From: an uncultured Bacteroidales bacterium | Lineage (GTDB): Bacteria; Bacteroidota; Bacteroidia; Bacteroidales; UBA932 | Length of the DNA stretch: 64,000 nucleotides | Assembly (NCBI GenBank): GCA_900317845.1 | Contig: ONII01000005.1 | Coordinates: 62,001-126,000 of the forward strand | Reading direction: 5' to 3' | Part shown: piece by piece, positions 50,087-59,423 of the stretch | Numbering within the stretch: position 1 is the stretch's first letter | How the letters are laid out: every line of letters starts with the position of its first letter | Notes under the pieces: model-generated | Told to the model about the DNA's origin: nothing | The model's database searches: none | The model's input: the letters and a program-made list of their open reading frames with translations, nothing else | Position numbers and translations under genes: made by a program

Positions 50087-50755
50087 ATGTCACTGAACAA
50101 AGTCATGCTAATCGGTAACGTTGGAAGCGACCCGGAAGTACGTTACCTTGAGAACAACCCCCAGAATCCCGGAAACAACGTAAAAGTGGCCACCGTGCGC
50201 CTGGCCACCACAGAACGCTACAGAGACCGCAACGGCGAGCAGCGGGAAAACACCGAATGGCACACGGTTGTGCTTTGGCGCAACAATGCCGATGTCGCAG
50301 AAAAATACGTGCACAAAGGCTCCCAGATTTACATCGAAGGCAAACTCCGCACCCGCCAGTGGACGGACCAGACCGGCAACAAGCGCTACACCACGGAAGT
50401 GGTGGCAGACACACTGCAGCTGCTGGGAAAACGTCCGGAAGGAGAATCCCAGGCCCAGGGCGGGTATCAGGGCGGCTATGCCCAGGGTGGCCAGCCGGCC
50501 TATCAAGGCCAGGGCGGATATCAGCCGCAGGGCGCTTATCAGCCTCAGGCTCCAGTTCAGTCGCAGTACGCTGCACAGCCCCAGTATGCCGGTCAGCCCG
50601 GCGCCGCTCCGTCGGCCCAAGCTGCGGCGCCTGTCGCCCAACCAGCCGGCCCTGCAGCCCCTGCCGGTGCCCCGTCTCCGGCCGCTCAGCCCGTGAACCC
50701 CGCCTACCAGGGCCCGCTCCCGGCCGCCGAGCCCTCGGACGATCTCCCGTTCTAA
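50087..50755 (+). CDS. ssb: Single-stranded DNA-binding protein
   Basis: 222 residues from the ATG at 50087 (MSLNKVMLIGNVGSDPEVRY). The OB fold occupies 1-115. A long Gln/Gly/Pro/Ala-rich linker (about 125-213) contains repeating GGYQ- and QPQYA-like units. The protein ends DDLPF, the conserved acidic tip that binds partner proteins such as RecJ. The linker is longer than in typical SSB. Single gene, followed by a REPIN copy. Confidence 0.94.
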   Translation: MSLNKVMLIGNVGSDPEVRYLENNPQNPGNNVKVATVRLATTERYRDRNGEQRENTEWHTVVLWRNNADVAEKYVHKGSQIYIEGKLRTRQWTDQTGNKRYTTEVVADTLQLLGKRPEGESQAQGGYQGGYAQGGQPAYQGQGGYQPQGAYQPQAPVQSQYAAQPQYAGQPGAAPSAQAAAPVAQPAGPAAPAGAPSPAAQPVNPAYQGPLPAAEPSDDLPF

Positions 50756-50783
50756 GCCCTGCCCCCTGCCGGGGAGTGGCGTC

Positions 50784-50887
50784 GTGGAGATAAACCGCTG
50801 ATTATCGGCATGTTACGTAAAATGACTTATCCCGAACCGGATAAGTCATTTTACGTAAATTACTATGACTCAAGCACTTCGCTCCAC
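50784..50887 (+). repeat. REPIN-like element, copy C (remote from RAYT)
   Basis: 104 bases starting GTGGAG and ending CTCCAC. The core is a perfect 20-bp inverted repeat (50813-50832 and 50839-50858, arms around TAAAATGACTTATCC) with a 6-base loop. Orientation is opposite to copies A and B. It sits between ssb and the AI-2E-type transporter. Confidence 0.88.
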
Positions 50888-50973
50888 GGATGGGCGGGCG
50901 GGTGTGTCGTCGTCCGGCAATGCAGTGCTGGTCAGGCACAGCGCAGTGAAGCACGGCACAGCGCAGATTGGCT

Positions 50974-52122
50974 TTACAGCAGCCAGTCGGTTTTTTCCTC
51001 GTCAATGTCCGGCATCAGGCGACGGACAGCCTTGTGCTGATAGAAGAAGCGCGCGGCAATGACGCGCACCACGGTATAGACCGGGATGCCCACCAACAGG
51101 CCCGCCGTACCGCCAATCTGACCCGCGACAAGCAGGACGATGAAAATCTCCAGCGGCGTAGACTTGATACTGGTAGAGTAGATAATGGGCTGATACACAA
51201 AGTTATCGATCAGTTGCGCGGTGAGCATGACGGCCAGGACAATGAGCGCAAAGATCCAGATGGGAACGGCCAGCCCCACCCCGGCGCCATATTTGAGCAC
51301 CACGCACAGCAGCACGCCAATCACTTCCCCGATGAGCGGGCCCACATACGGGATAATATTGAGCACGCCGGCAATGAAGGCGATGCCGATCGCATAGTCT
51401 GCACCAATCCGGGCAATGAGCCATAGGCCCAGAAAATCAACCAGGATAACGCCCATCACCTCAATGACCAGGCCAAGGAAATAGCGGGACAGCAGGTGGG
51501 TGATTTCATCGATGGTCTTTTGCACGGAAGCCTCTATCTTGTCCGGCACCAGGGCGCTGATAATCTTGCCAAAGAGTTTCTCGTCCTTGATGAAGAAGAA
51601 AGAGATGAACACCACGGAGAACAGGCCGATGGCCACATCCGCCGCCACCGAAGCCACCGAGCCGATGAGCGACGTCACGCTGGACACGCTCATCACCGAA
51701 CGGATTTGCTCCAGGATGAAGGACACCAGATTGAAGTTTTTTCCGAGGGCCGGGAACACGCTCACCAGCCATTCGTCCACCTGATCCAGCAGCGAGTTAT
51801 ACGGAACATCCTGCGCATTCATGGCCGATGCATCCCGCACAATGTGCACCACCACAGGAATGAGCTGCGTCACCAGGAGGGACACGGCCAGCAAAATCAC
51901 GAGGATGGTAACCACCGCAAGGAAGGCATCCGGCAGGGACTTGCCCTTAATTTTGATTTTCCGGAACAGCTGCATGATGGGCTGCCCCAGCAGCGACACC
52001 ACAAAGGCGGCCAGCACATACACCAGCACGCTCCTGAAATACCAGCAGGCAGCGCAAATAACCGCCACCACCGCCAGTTTCATAATCCATCCGGACAGTT
52101 TGTCAACGTTTCTTTCTTCCAT
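50974..52122 (-). CDS. AI-2E/PerM family transporter
   Basis: 382 residues with seven to eight membrane helices. The C-terminal half has the family blocks YFLGLVIEVMGVILVDFLGL and NIIPYVGPLIGEVIGVLL. Members export small molecules or, in one branch, exchange sodium and protons; the AI-2 name comes from a single member. The substrate is unknown. It follows the EamA gene by 9 bases and ends the four-gene cluster started by exonuclease III. Confidence 0.85.
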   Translation of the reverse strand: MEERNVDKLSGWIMKLAVVAVICAACWYFRSVLVYVLAAFVVSLLGQPIMQLFRKIKIKGKSLPDAFLAVVTILVILLAVSLLVTQLIPVVVHIVRDASAMNAQDVPYNSLLDQVDEWLVSVFPALGKNFNLVSFILEQIRSVMSVSSVTSLIGSVASVAADVAIGLFSVVFISFFFIKDEKLFGKIISALVPDKIEASVQKTIDEITHLLSRYFLGLVIEVMGVILVDFLGLWLIARIGADYAIGIAFIAGVLNIIPYVGPLIGEVIGVLLCVVLKYGAGVGLAVPIWIFALIVLAVMLTAQLIDNFVYQPIIYSTSIKSTPLEIFIVLLVAGQIGGTAGLLVGIPVYTVVRVIAARFFYQHKAVRRLMPDIDEEKTDWLL

Positions 52123-52131
52123 ACTGCAAAA

Positions 52132-53058
52132 TTACGAAAATCGGCCCTTACTTCCAACGGAAGCGGCCGCCCGGCTCCGGGAGACCAGCACCACGCCACC
52201 CACCACCAGGGCCGATGCCAACACCTTTTGCCAGGAGAGCGTATCCACTCCCGCCCAAATGCTCACGACAGCCGCAATGATGGGCTGCACGTAGGAGTAC
52301 ATGCTCACGAGCGTGGGCCGGATGAACTTTTGTCCGTAAGGGATGAGGAAATACGCAAAGAAGGTGGCAAAAAGGATGAGATAGCCTATCTCCCAGCGCA
52401 CATTCACGGGAATGGCGGCAAAGTCCGTCGTCACAAGCCCCCGGGCCGATATCGGCAAAGACAGCACCAGCGAGAACAGGAAACTCCACTTCATGAACGT
52501 AATCACGCTGTATTTGGAAATGAGCGGCCGGAACAGCCCCAGGTACAGGGAAAAGCTCAGGCTGTTGACCAGTAGCAGAATCACGCCCCAGGGCGAAGTA
52601 GCCGCCGCTCCGCCGGAATGCACCGAATTGAAAATCAGGAAAAGAATGCCCACAAAACTGAGCGCCACTCCCCCGGCCTTCTTCCCGGTAATGGGCTCCC
52701 CCAGGAAAAAGAAGGCGAAAAACATGGTAAAAATGGGCCCCAGGGTACCGATGATAGCGGTGTCGATGGCCGATGTCATGGTAATGGCCATGAGAAAAGT
52801 CATCTGCGGGACAAACAGCCCCACCAGCGAGGCCGCGGCTATTTTCCAGTAATCTCCCCGTTCCACCTTTTCCCGAGGCATCAGCATCGACAGCAACCAG
52901 AAAAGGACGCTGGCCCCGATGGCCCGCAGCGTAAACAGCACATACGGCGACACCGTCTGGGAGTTCGCAATGTCCTTGCAAAACACCAGATTGAGGCCGA
53001 ATATCGTATATGCGGCCGCAATGGAAAGATGCCCCTTGAGTTTGTCGCTTGTTTTCAC
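52132..53058 (-). CDS. EamA/DMT-superfamily transporter
   Basis: 308 residues, ten membrane helices in two EamA repeats (about 10-145 and 155-300). A GTG start overlaps the stop of the threonine aldolase gene (GTGA). The family exports metabolites, often amino acids. Coupling to a threonine aldolase makes a role in amino-acid efflux plausible, but this is inference. Confidence 0.85.
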   Translation of the reverse strand: MKTSDKLKGHLSIAAAYTIFGLNLVFCKDIANSQTVSPYVLFTLRAIGASVLFWLLSMLMPREKVERGDYWKIAAASLVGLFVPQMTFLMAITMTSAIDTAIIGTLGPIFTMFFAFFFLGEPITGKKAGGVALSFVGILFLIFNSVHSGGAAATSPWGVILLLVNSLSFSLYLGLFRPLISKYSVITFMKWSFLFSLVLSLPISARGLVTTDFAAIPVNVRWEIGYLILFATFFAYFLIPYGQKFIRPTLVSMYSYVQPIIAAVVSIWAGVDTLSWQKVLASALVVGGVVLVSRSRAAASVGSKGRFS

Positions 53059-54083
53059 GGCAGCAAAGCGGCCAGCGCCTCAATTTGATCCGGAGTGGTG
53101 GCCCAGCTGGTGGCAAAGCGCACCACGGCGCGGCCATCCGGGCAGCGTTCCCAGACTTCGTAGGCCACCTTCCCCTCCAGGGCCTTGGCAGCAGCCTCCG
53201 TGAGGAGGATAAACTGCTGATTGGTAGGAGAATCCAGGAAGAGCTGGTACCCGCGGGAGACAAAGAGTTGTTTGAGTTCCATGGCGCGGTCAATGGCATT
53301 CCGAGCAATCTCAAAATACAGTCCGTCCGTAAAAAGTGTCTCGAACTGAATACCCGTCAGGCGGCCTTTGGCCAAGAGGGCCCCGTGCTGTTTGACCATG
53401 GTGAAAAAGTGCTCCGGGGCGTTCCCTGCAGGGAACACTACGGCCTCTCCGCACAGCGCGCCCACTTTGGTTCCGCCAATAGTGAACACGTCGCAAAGGC
53501 CGGCGAGTTCCTGCAGCGTAATGTCGCAGGCGGGACTCATGAGGCCGTAGCCCAGGCGGGCGCCATCGACAAACAGCGGGAGCTTATAGGCCTCGCAAAC
53601 GGCCTTGATAGCCTGGAGCTCCGCCTTGGAATAGAGGGTGCCGTACTCCGTGGGAAAGGAGATGTACACCATGCCGGGAAAGACCATGTGCTCATAGGAG
53701 CCATCGGCATAAAAGCCTTCCAGACAGGACTTTAAGTTCCGGGCCGATAATTTTCCCTCCTGCTGAGGCAAGGTGAGAACTTTATGGCCGGTATATTCCA
53801 CGGCGCCGGCCTCATGCACGGCAATATGGCCCGTCTGTGCCGCCACAACGCCCTGGTAGTCCCGGAGCATGGTGGCAATAATAGTGGAATTGGTCTGGGT
53901 GCCGCCGGTAAGCAGGTACACATCGGCCCCGGGACAACCGCAGGCCGCCTTGATTTTTTCGCGGGCCGATGCGGTGAAGACGTCTTCCCCGTAGCCGGGT
54001 TCCTGCTGGAAATTGGTCGCTACCATGCGCTCCAGAATGCGGGGATGGGCGCCCTGCGTGTAATCACAAGTAAAGGAAATCAT
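53055..54083 (-). CDS. Low-specificity threonine aldolase-like PLP enzyme
   Basis: 342 residues from the ATG at 54083 ([17 protein letters not shown]). Fold type I PLP enzyme. The cofactor lysine is in FTIGGTKVGALCGEA, and HIAVHEAGAVEYTGHKV and DGARLGYGL are the usual threonine-aldolase blocks. It splits threonine or allo-threonine to glycine and acetaldehyde. Overlaps exonuclease III by ATGA. Frame codons upstream of 54083 belong to that gene's end. Confidence 0.87.
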   Translation of the reverse strand: MISFTCDYTQGAHPRILERMVATNFQQEPGYGEDVFTASAREKIKAACGCPGADVYLLTGGTQTNSTIIATMLRDYQGVVAAQTGHIAVHEAGAVEYTGHKVLTLPQQEGKLSARNLKSCLEGFYADGSYEHMVFPGMVYISFPTEYGTLYSKAELQAIKAVCEAYKLPLFVDGARLGYGLMSPACDITLQELAGLCDVFTIGGTKVGALCGEAVVFPAGNAPEHFFTMVKQHGALLAKGRLTGIQFETLFTDGLYFEIARNAIDRAMELKQLFVSRGYQLFLDSPTNQQFILLTEAAAKALEGKVAYEVWERCPDGRAVVRFATSWATTPDQIEALAALLP

Positions 54084-54832
54084 AGGTTCGCGATCAGTTC
54101 TACGGGACAATGGTCGGAGCCGAAAATCTCATTATGAATCTCGGTGGAGACGATGGCACCTTTGAGGGAATCGGACACCACAAAATAGTCGATGCGCCAC
54201 CCGGCGTTCCGGGCACGGGCGTTCATGCGGTAGCTCCACCAGGAGTATTTTACCTCCTTCGGGTGCTGGAAGCGCCAGCTGTCCACAAAACCTGCGGCGA
54301 GCAGTTCCGAGAATTTACCCCGCTCCTGGTCCGTAAAACCGGCATTCATGCGGTTGGTGGAAGGGTTTTTCAGGTCTATCTCCTCGTGCGCCACGTTAAG
54401 GTCTCCGCACATAATGACGGGTTTTGAGAGAGACAACAGGAACGCCCGGAAGGCGTCTTCCCACTGCATGCGGTAGTCCAGGCGTTTGAGGCCGTCCTGG
54501 GAATTGGGTGTGTAACAGCACACCAGGCAGAACTGTTCGTATTCCAGGGTAATTACACGGCCTTCCTGGTCATGCTCCGGAATGCCGATGCCGTAGTTTA
54601 CGGAAAGGGGCGTATGCTTGGTGTAGATGGCCGTTCCGGAGTAGCCTTTTTTCTGGGCATAGTTCCAGTAGGACTGGTAGCCGGGGAATTCCAGGTCTAG
54701 CTGCCCGGCCTGCATTTTGGTTTCCTGCAGGCACACGAAGTCTGCGTCCAGCTCCACGAAAATATCCGCAAAGCCCTTGCCCGCCACAGCCCTGAGGCCG
54801 TTTACGTTCCAACTTATGAATTTAATGTCCAT
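54080..54832 (-). CDS. xth: Exodeoxyribonuclease III (AP endonuclease)
   Basis: 250 residues of the exonuclease-endonuclease-phosphatase fold. Motifs are [26 protein letters not shown] and the terminal [10 protein letters not shown]. It cuts at abasic sites and degrades 3' ends in base-excision repair. Its start lies inside the cysS 3' end (19-base overlap), so it is translated in the same message. Confidence 0.92.
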   Translation of the reverse strand: MDIKFISWNVNGLRAVAGKGFADIFVELDADFVCLQETKMQAGQLDLEFPGYQSYWNYAQKKGYSGTAIYTKHTPLSVNYGIGIPEHDQEGRVITLEYEQFCLVCCYTPNSQDGLKRLDYRMQWEDAFRAFLLSLSKPVIMCGDLNVAHEEIDLKNPSTNRMNAGFTDQERGKFSELLAAGFVDSWRFQHPKEVKYSWWSYRMNARARNAGWRIDYFVVSDSLKGAIVSTEIHNEIFGSDHCPVELIANL

Positions 54833-56292
54833 GTCGCGCCGTCTTTGGTGTCTCTGACCGTGATGCCGAAGGAGGCGAGGGTGTCGCGGATGCGGTCGCT
54901 TTCTGCCCAGTTCTTTTCCTCGCGGGCCTTCTTGCGGGCTTCCAGGACCAGGCCCATCACGCCGTCCAGGGCTTTTTCCGCCTTGCCGGAGGCGCCGGCT
55001 TCCTCGTCCTTGAGACCCAGCACGCCGCCTACGACATCGTCAAAGAAGACCTTGAGGGCGGCTTTGTCCGCATCGGCCAGTTTGCCGCCGTTGATGAGTT
55101 TGACGGCGTCGAACAGGTGGGCGATGGCGATGGGAGTGTTGAGGTCGTCGCAGAGGGCGTCCAGGACGGCCTCCAGGATATTGCGGACCACCGGAGACAC
55201 CCGATCGGGGTCGGGTGTGACGTCATTGCCGGCTTGACCGGCAATCTCCCGCCAGGCCTGCATCAGGCGTTTGTAGCCTTTCTCGGCGGCTTGCAGGGCC
55301 TCGTTGGAGAAGTCCAGCGTGCCGCGGTAATGGGCCTGCAGGATAAAGAAACGGATGGTCATGGGCGTGTAGGCCTGGGCCAGCAGTTTGTGCTCTCCGC
55401 TGAACAGCTGGGGCAGGGTGATGAAGTTTCCGAGGGACTTGCCCATCTTTTGCCCGCCGATGGTAATCATGTTGTTGTGCACCCAGTAGTGCACGCCCTG
55501 GGTGCCGCGGGAGGCTACATTCTGGGCAATTTCGCACTCGTGGTGCGGGAACATGAGGTCCATGCCGCCGCCGTGGATGTCGAATTCTTCTCCAAGGTAC
55601 TTGGCGCCCATCACCGAGCACTCCAGGTGCCAGCCCGGGAAGCCGTCGCCCCAGGGGGAAGGCCAGCGCATGATGTGCTGCGGCTCCGCCTTCTTCCAAA
55701 GGGCAAAGTCGTACGGGGCATGTTTGTCTCCCTGGCCGTCCAGGCTGCGGGTCCCTTCCAGCGTAGCTTCCAGCGTACGGCCGCTGAGCACGCCGTAGTG
55801 GTGGTCCCGGTTGTATTTGCGCACATCGAAATAGATGGAGCCGTTGCTCTCATAGGCATAGCCGGCCTCCAGGATTTTCTTGATGGCCTCGATCTGCTCG
55901 ATGATATGGCCGCTGGCGCGGGGCTCGATGGAGGGCGATTCCACGTTGAGCAGGCGCATGGCCTCATGGTAGCGCTCCGTGTAGTACTGCACCACCTCCA
56001 TGGGCTCCAGCTGCTCCAGGCGGGCCTTCTTGGCAATCTTGTCCTCGCCTTCGTCGGCGTCGTGCTCCAGATGGCCTACATCCGTGATGTTACGGACATA
56101 GCGCACTTTGTAGCCCAGATACTTGAGCAGGCGGAACAACACATCGTACGTAACCCCCGGACGGGCATGGCCCAGGTGGGCATCTCCGTACACGGTGGGA
56201 CCGCACACATACATGCCTACCCGCCCCTCATGGATGGGCTTGAACAGTTCCTTGTTCCGGGTAAGCGTATTGGTAAGGTATAAAGCTCTCAT
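54814..56292 (-). CDS. cysS: Cysteinyl-tRNA synthetase
   Basis: 492 residues, class I. The HIGH motif appears as HLGH in [15 protein letters not shown] and KMSKS as KMGKS in [12 protein letters not shown]. Zinc ligands include the first Cys in YVCGPTVY and HHEC in [10 protein letters not shown]. Charges tRNA-Cys. First gene of a leftward run cysS, xth, threonine aldolase, EamA, AI-2E-type transporter, joined by overlaps or short gaps. Confidence 0.95.
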   Translation of the reverse strand: MRALYLTNTLTRNKELFKPIHEGRVGMYVCGPTVYGDAHLGHARPGVTYDVLFRLLKYLGYKVRYVRNITDVGHLEHDADEGEDKIAKKARLEQLEPMEVVQYYTERYHEAMRLLNVESPSIEPRASGHIIEQIEAIKKILEAGYAYESNGSIYFDVRKYNRDHHYGVLSGRTLEATLEGTRSLDGQGDKHAPYDFALWKKAEPQHIMRWPSPWGDGFPGWHLECSVMGAKYLGEEFDIHGGGMDLMFPHHECEIAQNVASRGTQGVHYWVHNNMITIGGQKMGKSLGNFITLPQLFSGEHKLLAQAYTPMTIRFFILQAHYRGTLDFSNEALQAAEKGYKRLMQAWREIAGQAGNDVTPDPDRVSPVVRNILEAVLDALCDDLNTPIAIAHLFDAVKLINGGKLADADKAALKVFFDDVVGGVLGLKDEEAGASGKAEKALDGVMGLVLEARKKAREEKNWAESDRIRDTLASFGITVRDTKDGATWTLNS

Positions 56293-56313
56293 AATACTTT
56301 CTTCTCAAACATA

Positions 56314-56321
56314 CAAATATA
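56314..56321 (-). promoter_or_regulatory. -7 element of cysS
   Basis: TATATTTG on the minus strand, 21 bases from the cysS ATG. It lies 12 bases from the folD -7 element of the other strand. Confidence 0.6.
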
Positions 56322-56333
56322 CGCATTTTTGAC

Positions 56334-56341
56334 TAACTTTG
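56334..56341 (+). promoter_or_regulatory. -7 element of folD
   Basis: TAACTTTG ends 5 bases before the ATG at 56347. The two divergent -7 elements are so close that polymerases on cysS and folD should exclude each other. Confidence 0.62.
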
Positions 56342-56346
56342 CACCT

Positions 56347-57204
56347 ATGAAACTCATCGACGGAAAACAAGTTTCGGCCTCCATCAAAGAGGGGCTGGCG
56401 GAGCAGGTGGCTACGTTCCCGGAAAAATACGGGCGCGTGCCGCATCTGGTGGTTGTGCGTGTGGGCGAAGACCCCGCCAGCGTGGTGTATGTGCGCAACA
56501 AGGCCAAGGCCTGCGAGGCGTGCGGCATCCAGAACACCACCCTGGTACTGCCGGAAGAAACCTCGGAAGAGGCGCTCCTGGAAAAAATCCGGGCGCTCAA
56601 TGCCGATGACAGCGTAGACGGCCTGTTGGTGCAGCTTCCCCTCCCCCGGCACATCTCAGAGGCCAAGGTCATTGAGACCATCGACCAAAGCAAAGACGTG
56701 GACGGTTTTCACCCCTACAACGTAGCGGGCCTGTGGCAGAAGACGCCGCACATGAGCCCCTGCACGCCGCAGGGCATCATGAAGCTCCTGGCCGCAGAAG
56801 GGGTGGATCCCAAGGGCAAACGCGCCGTTGTGATTGGGAGGAGCAATATTGTAGGCCTCCCGGTTGCCAAAATGCTGCTGGACGCCAATGCTACCGTTAC
56901 TCTGTGCCATACCCGCACGGTGGACCTGCCGTCCGTCACCCGCCAGGCAGAAATCCTGGTCGTGGCCGCCGGACGCGCAAAAATGGTTACAGGAGACATG
57001 GTTTCACCCGGCTGCGTGGTCATTGACGTGGGCATGGACCGGGATCCGGAAACAGGCAAACTCTGCGGCGACGTAGACTTCGACTCCGTTGCGCCCAAAG
57101 CGGCGGCCATTACGCCCGTCCCGGGCGGCGTGGGCCCCATGACCATTGCCTGCCTGATGGAAAACACCGTACAATGCTTCCTGAATAAACAAAACAAACG
57201 ATAG
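56347..57204 (+). CDS. folD: Bifunctional methylenetetrahydrofolate dehydrogenase/cyclohydrolase
   Basis: 285 residues from the ATG at 56347 (MKLIDGKQVSASIKEGL). Motifs: YVRNKAKACEACGI with the catalytic Lys, DGLLVQLPLPRH, CTPQGIMKLL, VVIGRSNIVGLPVAKML and TPVPGGVGPMT. It converts 5,10-methylene-THF to 10-formyl-THF. The frame is open 6 codons further upstream across the promoter, which is not coding. A small lipoprotein gene starts 2 bases after its stop. Confidence 0.95.
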   Translation: MKLIDGKQVSASIKEGLAEQVATFPEKYGRVPHLVVVRVGEDPASVVYVRNKAKACEACGIQNTTLVLPEETSEEALLEKIRALNADDSVDGLLVQLPLPRHISEAKVIETIDQSKDVDGFHPYNVAGLWQKTPHMSPCTPQGIMKLLAAEGVDPKGKRAVVIGRSNIVGLPVAKMLLDANATVTLCHTRTVDLPSVTRQAEILVVAAGRAKMVTGDMVSPGCVVIDVGMDRDPETGKLCGDVDFDSVAPKAAAITPVPGGVGPMTIACLMENTVQCFLNKQNKR

Positions 57205-57206
57205 AC

Positions 57207-57674
57207 ATGAAAAAATTTCTCCTTCCGCTTGCCGCCGTGCTCCTCATGGCATCCGGCTGCACCAAAGAGTACGTGACCAAGCAGTATGTCACGGAACAAA
57301 CCATTGTCCAGGGCATGGACATGTCCCTGATTGATTTTGAGGTAAAAAGTGAAAACTGGACCCAGCGGTACATGGACAACCTCAACGACGACGAAGGCTA
57401 CTATGAGGCCATCCTGCAGGTACCCGAAATCACCGACGAGGTGATTAAGAAAGGACTGGTTCTGGTGTATGAGCGCCTGGAAGAGGGTATCTGGACTCCC
57501 CTTCCCGCCCAGCGCACAGAAAGAGCCACCGTGGATGGCAATCCGTTCAATTACACCACCTTCACCGACTTTGAATACCAGAAGGGCCAGGTGAATGTTT
57601 ATGTGACCACCACGGACCTGTATGCCGGTACTATGCCCGGTCCGAAATACTTCCGCGTAGCAGTACAGCTGTAA
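57207..57674 (+). CDS. Small lipoprotein of unknown function
   Basis: 155 residues. Lipobox LLMASGCTKE (Cys18). The mature protein has two short VTK/VTE repeats (EYVTKQYVTEQ) followed by about 115 residues of predicted beta structure, ending KYFRVAVQL. Similar small lipoproteins are widespread in Bacteroidetes without known function. It sits 2 bases after folD. Its terminator is split by the IS element. Confidence 0.62.
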   Translation: MKKFLLPLAAVLLMASGCTKEYVTKQYVTEQTIVQGMDMSLIDFEVKSENWTQRYMDNLNDDEGYYEAILQVPEITDEVIKKGLVLVYERLEEGIWTPLPAQRTERATVDGNPFNYTTFTDFEYQKGQVNVYVTTTDLYAGTMPGPKYFRVAVQL

Positions 57675-57690
57675 ATCGACAAATAAATAT

Positions 57691-57706
57691 AAAAAAAATC
57701 CCGAGG
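57691..57706 (+). terminator. Left half of a bidirectional terminator interrupted by an IS element
   Basis: AAAAAAAATCCCGAGG here pairs with CCTCGGGATTTTT at 59424-59436. Without the 1.7-kb insertion plus one target copy the two arms would face each other around the loop TCTCAA, with runs of A and T on the outside. It would have served the lipoprotein on one side and rpoC on the other. Confidence 0.75.
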
Positions 57707-57712
57707 TCTCAA
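57705..57712 (+). repeat. Target-site duplication, left copy (GGTCTCAA)
   Basis: The 8 bases GGTCTCAA precede the left inverted repeat of the IS and recur at 59416-59423 after the right one. Confidence 0.85.
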
Positions 57713-59415
57713 GAGGGCACTGAAAAAGTCCCTTTAGAGGCTTCCTAAATTAATCGAGGAAATGTTCAATTTATTTGGATATTTCCTCGATTTTTCGTAA
57801 CTTAACCTTTAGAAATCAAAGAGTTATGTTACCGACACAAGGCAAAATACAGTTCAGTGAGCATGCTGTTCTTTATGATATGTTGGTTCCTAAAAACCAC
57901 GTTCTGAGGCAAATCAATGATCTTATTGATTTCAGCTTTGTAAACGAAGAGCTGACGAGTAAATATTGCTTGGACAATGGTCGTGTGGCAGAGGATCCGA
58001 TCAAGATGTTCAAGTATCTTCTGCTGAAGACGATTTACACATTGTCTGATGTTGATGTGGTGGAGCATTCCCGCTACGATCTGTCGTACAAGTACTTTTT
58101 GGGGATGATGCCAGAAGACGATGTCATCAACCCGAGTTCTCTGTGCAAGTTCAGGAGAATGCGTCTGAAGGATGTTGACCTGCTTGATATGCTGATTAGC
58201 AAAACGGTCAGTATCGCGATAGAGAAGGGCATCATCAAGAGTGGGACAATCATCGTAGATGCGACTCATACGGCATCCCGCTCCAATCCTTATGCTCCTG
58301 TAGATATCCTGAAACAGCGTTCCAAGTTGCTTAGGAAAGCGGTCTACACAATAGATGAGGGCAGAAAAGGGACGCTGCCCCAGAAGAATGAAGATGACAA
58401 CCTTGAACATGAGATGGAATATGCAGGGGACCTGTTAATCCATCTTGCATCAGAACCGCTCATAAGTGAAATCCCGGCAGTGAAAGAGAAGATGAACCTG
58501 CTGGCCGAAACTGTTGATGACATTAAAGATCATTACAACACGTCCAAAGATAGGGAGGCAAGAGTTGGTCATAAGAGTACCGATGACGCATTCTTTGGGT
58601 ACAAGACGCATATTGCCATGTCTCCGGAGAGGATAATTGTTGCGGCGACAGTCACGTCCGGGGAGAAGGGCGATGGCCCGGAATTGGACAACCTCGTCAG
58701 AAAGAGCCGTAATAACGGAGTGAAGGTAGATGTCGTCGTTGGTGACGCGGCTTACTCTGGCAAGGAGAATATCCTGATGGCTGCAGAGGAGGACATTGAA
58801 CTGGTTGCGAAACTCAACCCATGTATCAGCCAGGGCTTCAGAAAAGAGGAAGATAAGTTCGATTACAACAAAGATGCGGGAATGTTCGTATGTCCTGCAG
58901 GACATATGGCAATACGAAAGGCTCGCCAAGGGAAGAAAGGCGAAACAAAAAATCAAGTAATGACCTACTACTTTGATGTCGAGAAATGTAAAACATGCGC
59001 CTTAAGACAGGGATGCTATAAAGCCGGGGCCAAGACGAAGTCGTATTCGGTATCCATTAAATCTGATGAGCATCGGTCGCAGATGAAGTTCCAAGAGACA
59101 GAACGCTTCAAACTTCTGTCAAAAGAACGTTATAAGATCGAAGCCAAGAACTCAGAGCTTAAGAATGTGTTAGGATATGACAGGGCCGTGTCATACGGAC
59201 TCTCATGCATGGAAATGCAGGGTGCAATGGCAATCTTTGCTGCGAATCTTAGAAGAATAGTCAAGATACTGGGATAATACCAGAAATATACCCTTAAATC
59301 CGACAATCATCACATTGAGAATCGAAAAAATCGAAGGATACCGAAATATCTCGATATCCTTCGATTGTCTTAATTGTCAGAGGCCTTCTGGTTAGGCACC
59401 TTTTTCAGTGCCCTC
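57713..59415 (+). mobile_element. IS1182-family insertion sequence, complete
   Basis: 1703 bases. The terminal inverted repeats are GAGGGCACTGAAAAAG (57713-57728) and its exact complement at 59400-59415. Each end also holds a subterminal 12-bp hairpin (57752-57763 with 57781-57792, and 59329-59340 with 59355-59366). One transposase gene fills the inside. The exact ends and 8-bp target duplication suggest a recent, possibly active insertion. Confidence 0.9.
57826..59277 (+). CDS. IS1182-family DDE transposase
   Basis: 483 residues from the ATG at 57826; an upstream codon at 57775 overlaps the left-end hairpin and is less likely. The N-terminal part (about 20-125) is the DUF772-type region: DPIKMFKYLLLKTIYTLSD and SLCKFRRMR. 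The DDE catalytic core includes IIVDATHT and VVGDAAYSGKEN, with the last acid in the C-terminal KERYKIEAKNSELK. A Cys-rich segment (CKTCALRQGC) lies at about 390. The frame is intact. Confidence 0.9.
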   Translation: MLPTQGKIQFSEHAVLYDMLVPKNHVLRQINDLIDFSFVNEELTSKYCLDNGRVAEDPIKMFKYLLLKTIYTLSDVDVVEHSRYDLSYKYFLGMMPEDDVINPSSLCKFRRMRLKDVDLLDMLISKTVSIAIEKGIIKSGTIIVDATHTASRSNPYAPVDILKQRSKLLRKAVYTIDEGRKGTLPQKNEDDNLEHEMEYAGDLLIHLASEPLISEIPAVKEKMNLLAETVDDIKDHYNTSKDREARVGHKSTDDAFFGYKTHIAMSPERIIVAATVTSGEKGDGPELDNLVRKSRNNGVKVDVVVGDAAYSGKENILMAAEEDIELVAKLNPCISQGFRKEEDKFDYNKDAGMFVCPAGHMAIRKARQGKKGETKNQVMTYYFDVEKCKTCALRQGCYKAGAKTKSYSVSIKSDEHRSQMKFQETERFKLLSKERYKIEAKNSELKNVLGYDRAVSYGLSCMEMQGAMAIFAANLRRIVKILG

Positions 59416-59423
59416 GGTCTCAA
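59416..59423 (+). repeat. Target-site duplication, right copy (GGTCTCAA)
   Basis: Identical to 57705-57712; directly outside the right terminal inverted repeat. Confidence 0.85.

Noticed and set aside
57713-59415. IS element as part of a composite transposon with other genes
   Set aside because: Only one copy is in the window, with its own target duplication on both sides, so it moved alone.
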